Below are positions 25,027 through 33,570 of a DNA stretch of 64,000 bases, one piece after another. The stretch lies in the NCBI RefSeq assembly GCF_008123965.1, contig NZ_VSTH01000007.1, positions 21,205-85,204 of the forward strand. The letters are read 5' to 3'. A program made the translations under genes and the position numbers. Position 1 is the stretch's first letter; every line of letters starts with the position of its first letter. The notes under the pieces are model-generated. The model made no database searches. It was not told where the DNA came from and was given only the letters and a program-made list of their open reading frames with translations. This DNA comes from Bradyrhizobium hipponense. Its GTDB lineage: Bacteria > Pseudomonadota > Alphaproteobacteria > Rhizobiales > Xanthobacteraceae.

Positions 25027-26229
25027 TTACCATTTGAGTGAGGCTGCGGTATCTCGCCGCTCGCGTAAGGTCGACTCGCGCGCGATGGCGAGGGCGATCA
25101 AGGCAAACAATACCATCGCGGCGGCGACGACGACCAATGCGGGGCGAAGACCGCCGACCGACGCGGCCAGCGGCGCAACAAGCAGTGGGCTCAAGAACTG
25201 ACCGAAATACAGACCGAAGTATACCTGGCCGGTTGCCTTGCCCATGTGCCAGGGTTTTGCGGCGGCCATCGTCCAGGCCATGACATTGGGAACCAGCATC
25301 CCAGCACCAAGTCCATGTACTGCGAGGATGACGAAACTCTCGGCATAGCTGGTGATGCGCGACAGCCACCAAATCCCCACTGCCAGCAGCGCAAAGACCA
25401 AGACGTTGATCGATTGCGTATTGAACCGCCTCCGTAGGACGGGCCACAGCAACGTTCCCGCGGTAGCCGAAAGAATTCCGAAAGCGGCCCCCATTCCGAT
25501 GGCTTGTGTCGACGTTATACCCAGATCCGCGAGCAGAAACGGGTACTGGACCGGCGGTAAGTAGACGGCGATCATGCCCACCAGCATGACTGTAATCTGG
25601 GGAAGCAGCGCGGACTTTGGCGGCCGTGTAGCTGCGAACCCCAGCGTATCGGTGCGCGGCGCGTATTGTGGGGGGGGCAGTCGCAGTTGGAAGGGAATCA
25701 GGAGCAGCGCGAGACCATAGAGCGCGAACGGCAGCCGCCAGTTCATTTCGCCGAGAGCGCCACTGATAAAAAAGAGAACTGTGCCGGCAACGCCGATAAA
25801 GCGCATTTGCAGATTAAGATAACGTTCGCGCTCCTGTCCTTTGAAGTGAGTACCGATGATGGACGTGCAGCACGTCATCACGATTGCTTCAGCGGCACCG
25901 AAAATGAACCGAGAGACGACGATTTCAGTTATGCCATCGAGCCAGAGCGGAGCGACGCCGGAGACGGCGTATAGCGCTGTGCCCCACACCAAAAATTTGC
26001 GGCTCCCCCAACGGTCAATGACTGTGCCGATGAAGGGTGAAGCGATCGCCGTGACGAATGCAGGCGCCATCAGCGCCAACGCCACCAACAATTCGACGTG
26101 TTTGACCGAGGCGTAGGCCGCCTGGAACTTGACCAAGATAGGGACCACCAGGATGGATGCCAAGATGGTCATGCAGCTGCCGAACAGCAGCACTATTCCG
26201 ACGCCGTTCACTCGTTCAATTGTCTTCAT
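25027..26229 (-). CDS. MFS transporter
   Basis: A 400-residue membrane protein with twelve hydrophobic segments. MFS hallmarks are GTVIDRWGSRKFLVWG in loop 2-3 and RFIFGAAEAIVM in TM4. The start at 26229 has GAGGGG 4 nt upstream. It begins 14 bp after the amidohydrolase stop, so it is co-transcribed and probably imports or exports that enzyme's substrate or product. Close to the drug/metabolite type; substrate unknown. Confidence 0.88.
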   Translation of the reverse strand: MKTIERVNGVGIVLLFGSCMTILASILVVPILVKFQAAYASVKHVELLVALALMAPAFVTAIASPFIGTVIDRWGSRKFLVWGTALYAVSGVAPLWLDGITEIVVSRFIFGAAEAIVMTCCTSIIGTHFKGQERERYLNLQMRFIGVAGTVLFFISGALGEMNWRLPFALYGLALLLIPFQLRLPPPQYAPRTDTLGFAATRPPKSALLPQITVMLVGMIAVYLPPVQYPFLLADLGITSTQAIGMGAAFGILSATAGTLLWPVLRRRFNTQSINVLVFALLAVGIWWLSRITSYAESFVILAVHGLGAGMLVPNVMAWTMAAAKPWHMGKATGQVYFGLYFGQFLSPLLVAPLAASVGGLRPALVVVAAAMVLFALIALAIARESTLRERRDTAASLKW

Positions 26230-26243
26230 GTCGCCCCTCACCC

Positions 26244-28109
26244 TCACTGCACTTCTTGACTTGACATCGATCCCGCCGATGCTCGCGCGCTGTGGGAACA
26301 AGCCGGACCGCAGATATGTTTCCAGGCAGCCGGACCTGCCGCGCGAGCGAAGGTGTCGACCTGCGGCGAACGCCTCTCTTCCGGAAGGTCGACCTTTGCG
26401 ACAAGGGACAAATCGCCTGTATCGTAAACTTCGCGGCCGTTGAGCATCGTCTTCAGCACCCTGATTTTGGGAAGCGCATCGTTGTCACAGGTCAGCGGGT
26501 TGCGATCGACGACCGCAATGTCGGCTTTATAGCCTGCGCGCAATGCGCCGATCCCGCTCCAATTCATCAGCGTCGCGCCCGAGCTGGTCCAGGCTTTCAG
26601 AGCCTGGAGCCGCGACACCGCCATGCCAGGCTGAACGTTCCGATGGCCTGAACCTGCAAACTCGTGCGTCTCAGCGAACGCGATGTGCTCGAAAGGCCTT
26701 GCCGGCCCCCAATCACTGCCGAGCGTTACGTTCGCTCCGGAATCCATCATCCGCGCCAGTGGGATGAGGTCGCTCAAGCAGTCTCTTCCAATTCGCTCAG
26801 CGAAGAGGTCGCCCTTCCCCCAAGTGAAACTCATGCTCGTCGACAGATGGAAGCCAAGCTCCGCATAGCGCCGAATCGTCTCCGGGCTGATGAGGATGTT
26901 GTGCTGCATGATCCACCCTTTGGATGGAATGTCGTAAGAACTCAGGAAGGGCTGGAGCGATTCCAGAAACTCGCGATGGTCCTGGTATGCTCCTTGAACC
27001 ATGTTCAGCCGTAGATCGTTCTTCAGGCAGAACTCGATCGCCTCGCGCTCGATGTTCTGAGGCACGAAGGTGTGTCCCCGCGTTGCACGACCGTAGGGAT
27101 CTCGAATCGTTTTGTCCGCGCGAAGAAACCCTGGCCAGCACGGACCTCCCCGCGAAAGCGTAAGACCGTTGATGCGAAAGAGATCGTCCTGCACAGACCT
27201 CAAGCGAAGCGCTAAAGCAAAGTTGGAGCGACAGTCCTCCTCCGACAACCCCAGCCCATAATCGAAGCCGTACTGCGCTGCTTCAAGCGAGCTCATGACG
27301 CGCAGCGTGCTTTCACCGGCCTCGCGCATAAGCCGATACGCGTCGATGTGCTCCGGGGCCATGACGTGCCCCTCATAGGCTGCTGTTACACCACGGCTGT
27401 TGGCGATAAGCTGTCCCAGCCGTGCACCACGGTTCCAGTCATCGGCAGTCGGCATGGGAATGTTGACCGTCAGGGACAGCCAGAAGGGATCAGGATTGTA
27501 GTAGCTGGTGACGCTGCCGCGAAAAATTCCGCTAGGCTCGCCATCTGGCTCTTTTTCGATCCAGACATCGCTTACGCGGGAAGGTAGTGAAGCGGTTATC
27601 CCTAAACGGCGCATCGCCACGGTATTCATGGCACAGACATTGGGAATGCGCGGACCCCACGCGGCAATCATGACCGGATGGTTTGGCGCGATCGCATCAA
27701 GCAGCGTGCGGTTCGGAAGGCAACCTTCGGCGAGGTCGCGCCAGCTCCTCCTGGTGAAATAATGAGGCTCGCCGACCGGGGTCGTAATAATCCATTCGCC
27801 TGCTGCCACTGTCCGGGCACGTTCTCGGATACGCTGGGCGATGTCGTCATGATTCTTGGCGTCGAGAATATCGACACACATGCCCAGGACGGCTGCAAAG
27901 TGGATGAAATGAGGATGTGTATCGATAATACCGGGCATGGCCGTCGAGCCGCGCAAGTCCAAACGCCCCGCCCCTTTGCCCGCGACTGTGAGCATCGAGC
28001 TCAAATCTCCGGTCGCGAGAATGGTGTCACCATCGATCACCATGGCTTCGGCCATGGGCGATGCCGCATCTAGCGTAAGGATTTCACCTCCATGAATCAC
28101 GGTTCGCAT
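26244..28109 (-). CDS. metal-dependent amidohydrolase, YtcJ/Amidohydro_3 type
   Basis: A 621-residue enzyme starting MRTVIHGGEILTLD, the typical beta-sandwich entry of this family, followed by PGIIDTHPHFIHF (HxH metal ligands, about residues 64-66 in the DTHPHF motif). Later segments are a His in MQHNILISPE, LGSDWGPARPFEH (catalytic Asp) and a C-terminal KADIAVVDRNPL strand. Family members hydrolyse N-acyl, formamide or cyclic-amide bonds. First gene of the leftward operon with the MFS transporter; GAGAGAGG precedes the ATG. Its promoter shares the gap with the divergent TetR gene. The last 40 residues look like an unusual, Ser/Ala-rich extension. Confidence 0.85.
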   Translation of the reverse strand: MRTVIHGGEILTLDAASPMAEAMVIDGDTILATGDLSSMLTVAGKGAGRLDLRGSTAMPGIIDTHPHFIHFAAVLGMCVDILDAKNHDDIAQRIRERARTVAAGEWIITTPVGEPHYFTRRSWRDLAEGCLPNRTLLDAIAPNHPVMIAAWGPRIPNVCAMNTVAMRRLGITASLPSRVSDVWIEKEPDGEPSGIFRGSVTSYYNPDPFWLSLTVNIPMPTADDWNRGARLGQLIANSRGVTAAYEGHVMAPEHIDAYRLMREAGESTLRVMSSLEAAQYGFDYGLGLSEEDCRSNFALALRLRSVQDDLFRINGLTLSRGGPCWPGFLRADKTIRDPYGRATRGHTFVPQNIEREAIEFCLKNDLRLNMVQGAYQDHREFLESLQPFLSSYDIPSKGWIMQHNILISPETIRRYAELGFHLSTSMSFTWGKGDLFAERIGRDCLSDLIPLARMMDSGANVTLGSDWGPARPFEHIAFAETHEFAGSGHRNVQPGMAVSRLQALKAWTSSGATLMNWSGIGALRAGYKADIAVVDRNPLTCDNDALPKIRVLKTMLNGREVYDTGDLSLVAKVDLPEERRSPQVDTFARAAGPAAWKHICGPACSHSARASAGSMSSQEVQ

Positions 28110-28133
28110 CGGCCTCTCTCAAGGTTCGTTGTT

Positions 28134-28185
28134 AAGTGACCATTGGTCACTTCCCGAAACTGGCTGTTTTGACAGCGGCTGTCAA
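28134..28185. promoter_or_regulatory. two palindromic operator candidates for the TetR regulator
   Basis: Between the divergent amidohydrolase and tetR genes lie AAGTGACCATTGGTCACTT (28134-28152; 9-bp arms around one central base) and TTGACAGCGGCTGTCAA (28169-28185; 8-bp arms around one base). Both are perfect apart from the centre. TetR-family repressors commonly bind such sites in the gap beside their own gene, so autoregulation plus control of the leftward operon is expected. The two half-sites differ, so they may be bound by different proteins or the second may overlap a promoter (it contains TTGACA). Confidence 0.65.
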
Positions 28186-28221
28186 GTATTGCAGAAACGC
28201 CTATCCACGGCCGGACCGACG

Positions 28222-28926
28222 ATGAAAATCCGAAAGAAGACGCCCGACGCCCACCACCACGGCAATTTGCGCGAGGCCGTGTTAGCAGCCGCGATGTCGC
28301 TCCTGCGGCAACGGCAGACTCCGTCGTTCAATCTCCGCGAGATCGCGAAGATGACGGGAGTGGGGCACTCGGCCGTGTACCGGCACTTCGCCAGCAAGGA
28401 CGCCCTGCTCGCCGATATCGCGGCCCGGGGTTTTGCCGAACTCGCCCAAATTCAGAGTCGGGAAATGGACCTAGCCGGCGATGACCCTTGGGAACGGCTC
28501 ATTGCGGCGGGGCTCGTCTATGTGAATTTCGCCCGAACCAATAGGGCGGCTTACATTGTCATGTTCGACCCCACTATGCGGGAGCGTTGGACCGAACTCG
28601 AGAATGTCAGAACGGCATTGGACACATCATTCGGCCAGTTCGCCAAGACAATCGTCGCCTGTCAAACAGCCGGCCTGTTGCCGGCGGCGCCTCTCGAAAT
28701 CCTGACCAGCATACTTTGGTCTGCAGGGCACGGCCTCGCACAACTACTCGGATCGGGTCACCTCGATTGGCTTCGGTCTTCCGCAATAAGCGAAGACCAG
28801 TTTGTATCAATAGCTATCCATGTATTTTGCGAGGCCTTGCGCGCTCCGGCTTCAAAACCGTGGCTGGAACTACGACCTGGTCTAGCCGCCGCGACCCGGG
28901 GCCCGAGATCCAAGAACTCCTCCTGA
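28222..28926 (+). CDS. TetR-family transcriptional regulator
   Basis: A 234-residue regulator. Residues about 14-62 form the TetR helix-turn-helix (FNLREIAKMTGVGHSAVYRHFASKDALL, broken here as FNLREIAKMTGVG and SAVYRHFASK). The C-terminal ligand domain is helical (WHG-like ILWSAGHGLAQLLG near 175-190). The ATG at 28222 was chosen because the HTH then starts at the usual distance; the longer frame from 28129 would run through the palindromes. Divergent from the amidohydrolase operon, which it probably controls. Its 3' end faces the SDR pseudogene. Confidence 0.85.
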   Translation: MKIRKKTPDAHHHGNLREAVLAAAMSLLRQRQTPSFNLREIAKMTGVGHSAVYRHFASKDALLADIAARGFAELAQIQSREMDLAGDDPWERLIAAGLVYVNFARTNRAAYIVMFDPTMRERWTELENVRTALDTSFGQFAKTIVACQTAGLLPAAPLEILTSILWSAGHGLAQLLGSGHLDWLRSSAISEDQFVSIAIHVFCEALRAPASKPWLELRPGLAAATRGPRSKNSS

Positions 28927-28939
28927 CCAAGCTCGCCCC

Positions 28940-29693
28940 ACCAAGAGACCCAAAGTGGTCTATGGTAGAGCGCGCCGCGCGACAGCCAGCAGGCGTCCGA
29001 CGCTAAAAACAGACAACAGGCAGCAATCTCGGCAGGCGCGGCCATACGCCCCAGCGCGATCCGCCGTTCGACAGACCGGAATTCGGCATCGGCCGTCGTG
29101 TCATTCTGCTCCGCCAGCAATTGCATCTCGTAGGCGCTCATCGGCGTCCGCACCCAGCCCGGCGCTACCGCATTGGCGCGGATGGAATCGGCGCCATGCG
29201 CGTAAGCCAGCGAGCGCGTATAGGCGACCACAGCCGCCTTGCTCGCCGCGTAACTCGTGCTGTCTGGACTCGCATTGAAGGCTGCGACGGTCGCGACGTT
29301 GACGATCGCCCCTCCCTGCTGCTTCAAAAGCGGTAAGGCGGCGCGACACACCGCATAGTTCCGGTCAGGTTGACCTCGAGCGTCTTCGCCCAGACATCAT
29401 CTAATACGTCCAACGGCTGGTCCGGAATAGTGAGACCCGCGGCATTGACCACGATGTCGAGCCGCTGGCCGCAGCTTTCGATGGCCCGCACGATGTCGGC
29501 GCTCTCGGTAACGTCGCCCGGGACCGCCTCTCCACCCGCCTCGGCAGCGGCCGCGTCAAGTTCGGCATCACCGAGGCCAAACAACACGACGCGTGCACCG
29601 TTCTGCGCAAATCATCATCGCGGTCGCGCGACCGATGCCGGTCGCCGCTCCTGTGATCAATGCGGTTTTCCCGCGAGCCGCGCCGTCATCCAA
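28940..29693 (-). pseudogene. short-chain dehydrogenase/reductase with at least two frameshifts
   Basis: SDR sequence runs across three frames: GKTALITGAATGIGRATAMM (cofactor motif, near 29600-29670), then after a shift near 29595 ...DIVVNAAGLTIP and LEVNLTGTM, then after a shift near 29345 CRAALPLLKQQGGAIVNV, SYAASKAAV (catalytic YxxxK) and APGWVRTPM. The C-terminus is also degraded: after LASDAC the expected GGxxx ending is lost. It would have been the last gene of the ALDH-aminotransferase-SDR operon, with a TTG start at 29693 overlapping the SDR stop. Non-functional as a single polypeptide. Confidence 0.75.
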
Positions 29694-30483
29694 GGCCCCA
29701 TTGCCGCTCCACCGCAAAACCGGTCTCGGGCAGCGTGCTGCCGCCATCGACGACGATGGTCTGCCCGGTCATGTATCCCGCTTCGACGGAAGCCAGATAG
29801 AGCATCGCGTAACCGATATCGTCGGCACTCCCCATCCGACCGAGCGGGACGAAACGCTCGAGCTTCGCTCGCGTCTCCGGCGCGCTCATCGTGCCGCGGC
29901 CCGGCTTGGCAATGAACCCTGCCTCGACGCCGTTGACGGTGATGCCGTCGCGCGCCAGTTCGAACGCCGCGCCGCGGATGAAGGCGTTGACGCCGGCTTT
30001 CGCCGCCGAGTAATGCGCGCCACCACCCATCGCAACACGCGCGGACACGGAGGATGTCACGAGAATGCGCCCAAAGCGGTTGGCGCGCATATGCGAGATG
30101 GCCGCCTGCGCCAGCCAGAAACTGGCATTAAGGTTCAGCGCCAGCGCCTCCTCCAGCTTGGCTTCGTCCAGTTCCTCCAGCGACGACCACGGACAGCCGC
30201 CCGCATTATGAACGACGATGTCGAGACGGCCATATCGTCCTGCGACGCGGTCGACCATGGCGTGCAGGCTGGCACGGTCGAGCGCATCGAACGGCACGCA
30301 ATGCACCGTCAATCCATTGATCGCAAGCTCCGCCGCGAGGGCTTCCGCAACCTCCCGCGTGCGGTTGGCGATCACGACGGTGGCGCCGGCCTCCGCCAGG
30401 CGCGTGACGATGGCTGCGCCAATGCCCCTGCCTCCGCCGGTCACGATGGCGATCCTGCCTGAAAGGTCGAAGGGACGCTGCAT
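29686..30483 (-). CDS. short-chain dehydrogenase/reductase (SDR)
   Basis: A 265-residue classical SDR: IVTGGGRGIGAAIV (cofactor binding, about 12-25), HNAGG near 88-92, SSVSARVAMGG with catalytic Ser, YSAAKAG (Tyr and Lys near 158-162), and a C-terminal VDGGSTLPETG. It likely oxidises or reduces a hydroxy/keto compound with NAD(P). The start is 2 nt after the aminotransferase stop. In-frame earlier residues were rejected because they overlap that gene. Substrate unknown. Confidence 0.87.
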   Translation of the reverse strand: MQRPFDLSGRIAIVTGGGRGIGAAIVTRLAEAGATVVIANRTREVAEALAAELAINGLTVHCVPFDALDRASLHAMVDRVAGRYGRLDIVVHNAGGCPWSSLEELDEAKLEEALALNLNASFWLAQAAISHMRANRFGRILVTSSVSARVAMGGGAHYSAAKAGVNAFIRGAAFELARDGITVNGVEAGFIAKPGRGTMSAPETRAKLERFVPLGRMGSADDIGYAMLYLASVEAGYMTGQTIVVDGGSTLPETGFAVERQWGLG

Positions 30484-30485
30484 GG

Positions 30486-31874
30486 TCAGATCACTCCGAA
30501 CTTGCGCAGGAGATCGATGAAACCGACGAAGACCGCGGTGTGCCGCGCAATGTCCGCATCCGACGTCGCTGGACACATCAGCAACATGGTGTGGAACGGC
30601 GTGACCAAAATGCCCTCGTTCATGTAGAACGCGTGCAGCAGCGTTTCGAGGCCGGCCTGCCGGCCGGCGATAACATCGGCGCCGCTGCGCGGCTGCTGCG
30701 CCATGAACATGATTTCCGCACGCGCGCCGATCTGGGTGACATGCCAGGGCAAACGATTGGCCTCGATCAAGCCACGGATCTCGTCGGCAAGCCGGGTCGC
30801 GGCCACGATCATGCGGCCATACTTCTCGTCGGTCAGCACCTTTTCCAGCACGGCGCGCATGGTTGCGACCGTCAGTGCGTTGCCGGCGAGCGTTCCACCG
30901 AAACCGAAATGGGCGGATTGACGCTCGCGCGGATTGACATGGGGCATGATGGCCCAGAGACGTTCGGAGATCTCCTGGTTCAGCCCGAACACGCCGGCCG
31001 GAATGCCGCCCGCGATCGCCTTGCCTGCGACGAAGATGTCGGGCTGCAGGGCATGGATTCCAGTGTAGCCGCGAGGGCCGCAGGACAGCGTGTGGGTCTC
31101 GTCGATCACGAGCACCGTGCCGCTCCGCCGCGTCAGTTCGCGCAACGCACGATGAAAGCCCGGATCGACCGGGATCATGCCGAAATTGGTCATCAGCGGC
31201 TCGGCCAGCACGCAGGCGACGTCGCCATGCGCAAGCGCCGCCTCGAGCGCCGCGACATCGTTAAACTCCACCACGCGTGTGACGGTGTCGTGATCGATTC
31301 CGTTGGGATGAATCATGTTCCGCAGGCCGACGCGGCCATCGCGGATTTCGACATGCGCCTCCTCGACGCCGCCGTGATAGCAACCCGAGAACACCAGCAC
31401 CTTGGGACGGCCGGTGATCATCCGCGCGATCCGGATCGCCGCACGATTGGCATCTGTCGCCGAGGTCGTCAGCGTCCAATGCCGCTGCCCAAACCGGCGC
31501 GACAACTCAGCACCGACCCACAGGCTGTCTTCGGTCGGCATCATCATGGTCGCGCCGCGGTTGAGCTGACGGAGTGCTGCGTCGGTTACCGCTTCAGGCG
31601 CGTGGCCGCACATGCCGCCGGAGTCGCCGAGACAGAAGTCGATGTAGTCATGGCCGTCGATGTCACGAATATGTGCGCCGCTGGCCTCGTCGACATAAAC
31701 GGGGAAACCGCCGGCCCAACGCCGCATCCAGTGCGAAGGGCCGCCGTAAAGGAAGTGCCGCTTGCCTTCCTCCCACGCGCCCGCGGAGCGCGGATGCATC
31801 TTGCGGAAGCGTTCCTGCTCGGCATCGATCAGGCGATCGATGACTCCGGCACGCTCTTCAGTAGTAATGTTCAT
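30486..31874 (-). CDS. class III aminotransferase, glutamate-1-semialdehyde aminomutase-like
   Basis: A 462-residue PLP enzyme. Conserved parts are YIDFCLGDSGGMCGHAPEAV, the cofactor loop SATDANRAAIRIAR, VIDETHTLSCGPRG (PLP-ring Asp), and VAGKAIAGGIPAG with the Schiff-base Lys. The domain arrangement is closest to the aminomutase/beta-amino-acid transaminase branch. The ATG at 31874 overlaps the upstream ALDH stop (ATGA). It would move an amino group from an amine or amino acid to a keto acceptor, feeding the ALDH and SDR of the same operon. Specificity not determinable. Confidence 0.87.
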   Translation of the reverse strand: MNITTEERAGVIDRLIDAEQERFRKMHPRSAGAWEEGKRHFLYGGPSHWMRRWAGGFPVYVDEASGAHIRDIDGHDYIDFCLGDSGGMCGHAPEAVTDAALRQLNRGATMMMPTEDSLWVGAELSRRFGQRHWTLTTSATDANRAAIRIARMITGRPKVLVFSGCYHGGVEEAHVEIRDGRVGLRNMIHPNGIDHDTVTRVVEFNDVAALEAALAHGDVACVLAEPLMTNFGMIPVDPGFHRALRELTRRSGTVLVIDETHTLSCGPRGYTGIHALQPDIFVAGKAIAGGIPAGVFGLNQEISERLWAIMPHVNPRERQSAHFGFGGTLAGNALTVATMRAVLEKVLTDEKYGRMIVAATRLADEIRGLIEANRLPWHVTQIGARAEIMFMAQQPRSGADVIAGRQAGLETLLHAFYMNEGILVTPFHTMLLMCPATSDADIARHTAVFVGFIDLLRKFGVI

Positions 31875-33406
31875 AGTGCGATCCAGGCTGTCTTGAGGTC
31901 GGTATAGGCATCGAGCGCGTGCAGCGACTTGTCGCGCCCGAAGCCGGATTGTTTGAAGCCGCCCAGCGGCACTGTGATATCTGCCCCGCCGTAGGCGTTC
32001 ACGTGCACGACCCCGGCATGAATGGCGCGAACCATGCGGTGCGCGCGCGAGAGGTTGCTGGTCCACACGGCCGACGCGAGTCCGTAAGGCGACTCATTTG
32101 CAAGTGCCACGGCATTCGCCTCGGATTCGAATTGTGTCACGGCGAGAACGGGGCCGAACACCTCCTCGCGCCAGAGATTCATCCGTGGTGCGACATCGGC
32201 CAAGATCGCTGGCGACATGAAGTGGCCGCCGCTATCCGCCAGGATCTGCTCGCCACCGGTCAGTAGCTTGGCGCCCTGCTCCTGCGCCAGCGCGACGGCA
32301 TCGAGATTGCGGCGCAATTGCGAGGTGCTGGAGATTGCACCGATTTCCGAGGTCAGATCGAGGGGATCGCCGACCCTAAGGCGCGCGGTCGCGCTCAGCA
32401 GCTCATCCATGAACCGGTCATAGATCGATGATTGCACCAGCAGCCGCGATCCGGCGACACAAACCTGGCCCGAATTCCGGAAGATGCCATTCGCCGACAC
32501 TTTTGCCGCGTGACTGATGTCGGGCGCATCGGCGAAGACGATGTTCGGGGACTTGCCCCCGAGCTCAAGATGGACGCGCTTCAGGTTGGAGCGTGCCGAG
32601 GACTCCAGCAGCCGTCGCCCGACCGCACCCGAGCCGGTGAACGCCAGCGCATCGACATCCATATGCAACGCCAGCGCCTCCCCAGCCGAGGCGCCACGGC
32701 CGGTGACGACGTTAAGTATGCCGTCGGGCAAACCGGCCTCGCTGGCGAGCCGCGCCAGATACAGCAAACTGAGCGAGGCGATCTCCGGCGGCTTCACCAC
32801 GACCGAATTGCCGGCCGCCAGCGCTGGCGCGATCTTCCAGGCGCCGATCATCAGCGGAAAATTCCAGGGCACGATCACGCCGACGACACCGAGCGGCTCG
32901 CGATGCACGAGGCCGAGCACGTCGCGGCCGGTCGGCGCGATCTCGCCGTAGAGCTTGTCGATGGCCTCGGCATAGTAGCGGAAGGTGCCGGCAGCGGACA
33001 GCGGCTCCGCCTTGTAGGCCATGCCGATCTCGGTGCCGTTGTCGCGGACGCCGAGCACCGCGATCTCGAGCGCATGTTGCTCGATCAACTCCGCAAGGCG
33101 CAGCAGCACTTTCTTCCGATGCGCCGGCGCCGACCGCGACCAGCCGCCATGGCTGAACGCCTGTCGCGCAAGTTTCACGGCCAGATCGATATCGCGGGTG
33201 TCACCGTCGGCAATGGTGGTCAGGCGCCGGCCATCGATCGGCGACAGCACGTCGAGCCGCGCGTCACCGAGCGCTTCCGTCGGCCGGCCACCGAGAAAGA
33301 GCTGCTGGGGCGGAATGACCGTCGACCTCAATTGATTGATCTGGACTTGCTGCATGTCGGGTGAATTGACCACTGGTATGAGCAGCGTCAGGTGCGCCGC
33401 TCGCAT
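31871..33406 (-). CDS. NAD(P)-dependent aldehyde dehydrogenase
   Basis: A 511-residue ALDH with VIVPWNFPLMIGAWKIAPAL, FTGSGAVGR (cofactor), ELGGKSPNIVF (general-base Glu) and GQVCVAGSRLLV (catalytic Cys), and a C-terminal GGFKQSGFGRDKS. These oxidise aldehydes to acids with NAD(P). GGTGAGGA stands 7 nt before the ATG at 33406; the ATG at 33355 is an alternative. First gene of the leftward operon. A copy of the recurring 21-bp motif sits just upstream (33440-33460). Likely handles the aldehyde made by transamination or amine oxidation in the same pathway. Confidence 0.88.
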   Translation of the reverse strand: MRAAHLTLLIPVVNSPDMQQVQINQLRSTVIPPQQLFLGGRPTEALGDARLDVLSPIDGRRLTTIADGDTRDIDLAVKLARQAFSHGGWSRSAPAHRKKVLLRLAELIEQHALEIAVLGVRDNGTEIGMAYKAEPLSAAGTFRYYAEAIDKLYGEIAPTGRDVLGLVHREPLGVVGVIVPWNFPLMIGAWKIAPALAAGNSVVVKPPEIASLSLLYLARLASEAGLPDGILNVVTGRGASAGEALALHMDVDALAFTGSGAVGRRLLESSARSNLKRVHLELGGKSPNIVFADAPDISHAAKVSANGIFRNSGQVCVAGSRLLVQSSIYDRFMDELLSATARLRVGDPLDLTSEIGAISSTSQLRRNLDAVALAQEQGAKLLTGGEQILADSGGHFMSPAILADVAPRMNLWREEVFGPVLAVTQFESEANAVALANESPYGLASAVWTSNLSRAHRMVRAIHAGVVHVNAYGGADITVPLGGFKQSGFGRDKSLHALDAYTDLKTAWIAL

Positions 33407-33439
33407 GGTCTGATCCTCACCAAAACGACGGCCGAGCGG

Positions 33440-33460
33440 CAATCAACCGATGGGTGGATG
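33440..33460. promoter_or_regulatory. recurring 21-bp motif, copy 1 (ALDH / UPF0261 promoter gap)
   Basis: Half-sites CAATCAACC and GGTGGATG separated by GATG, 34 bp before the chosen ALDH start and between the two divergent operons. It is one of five copies found between 33.4 and 42.4 kb; see finding. Candidate regulator-binding site. Confidence 0.6.
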
Positions 33461-33570
33461 TCGTCGCGCACCCGCCGCCCATAGCGTGCGGCTAAGCCTT
33501 GATGACCGGCCTTCTGATGCAGGCCCGTCGTTCCATTCTTCCCTCAGCCATCGGTGAGTCCTGCCAGGTC

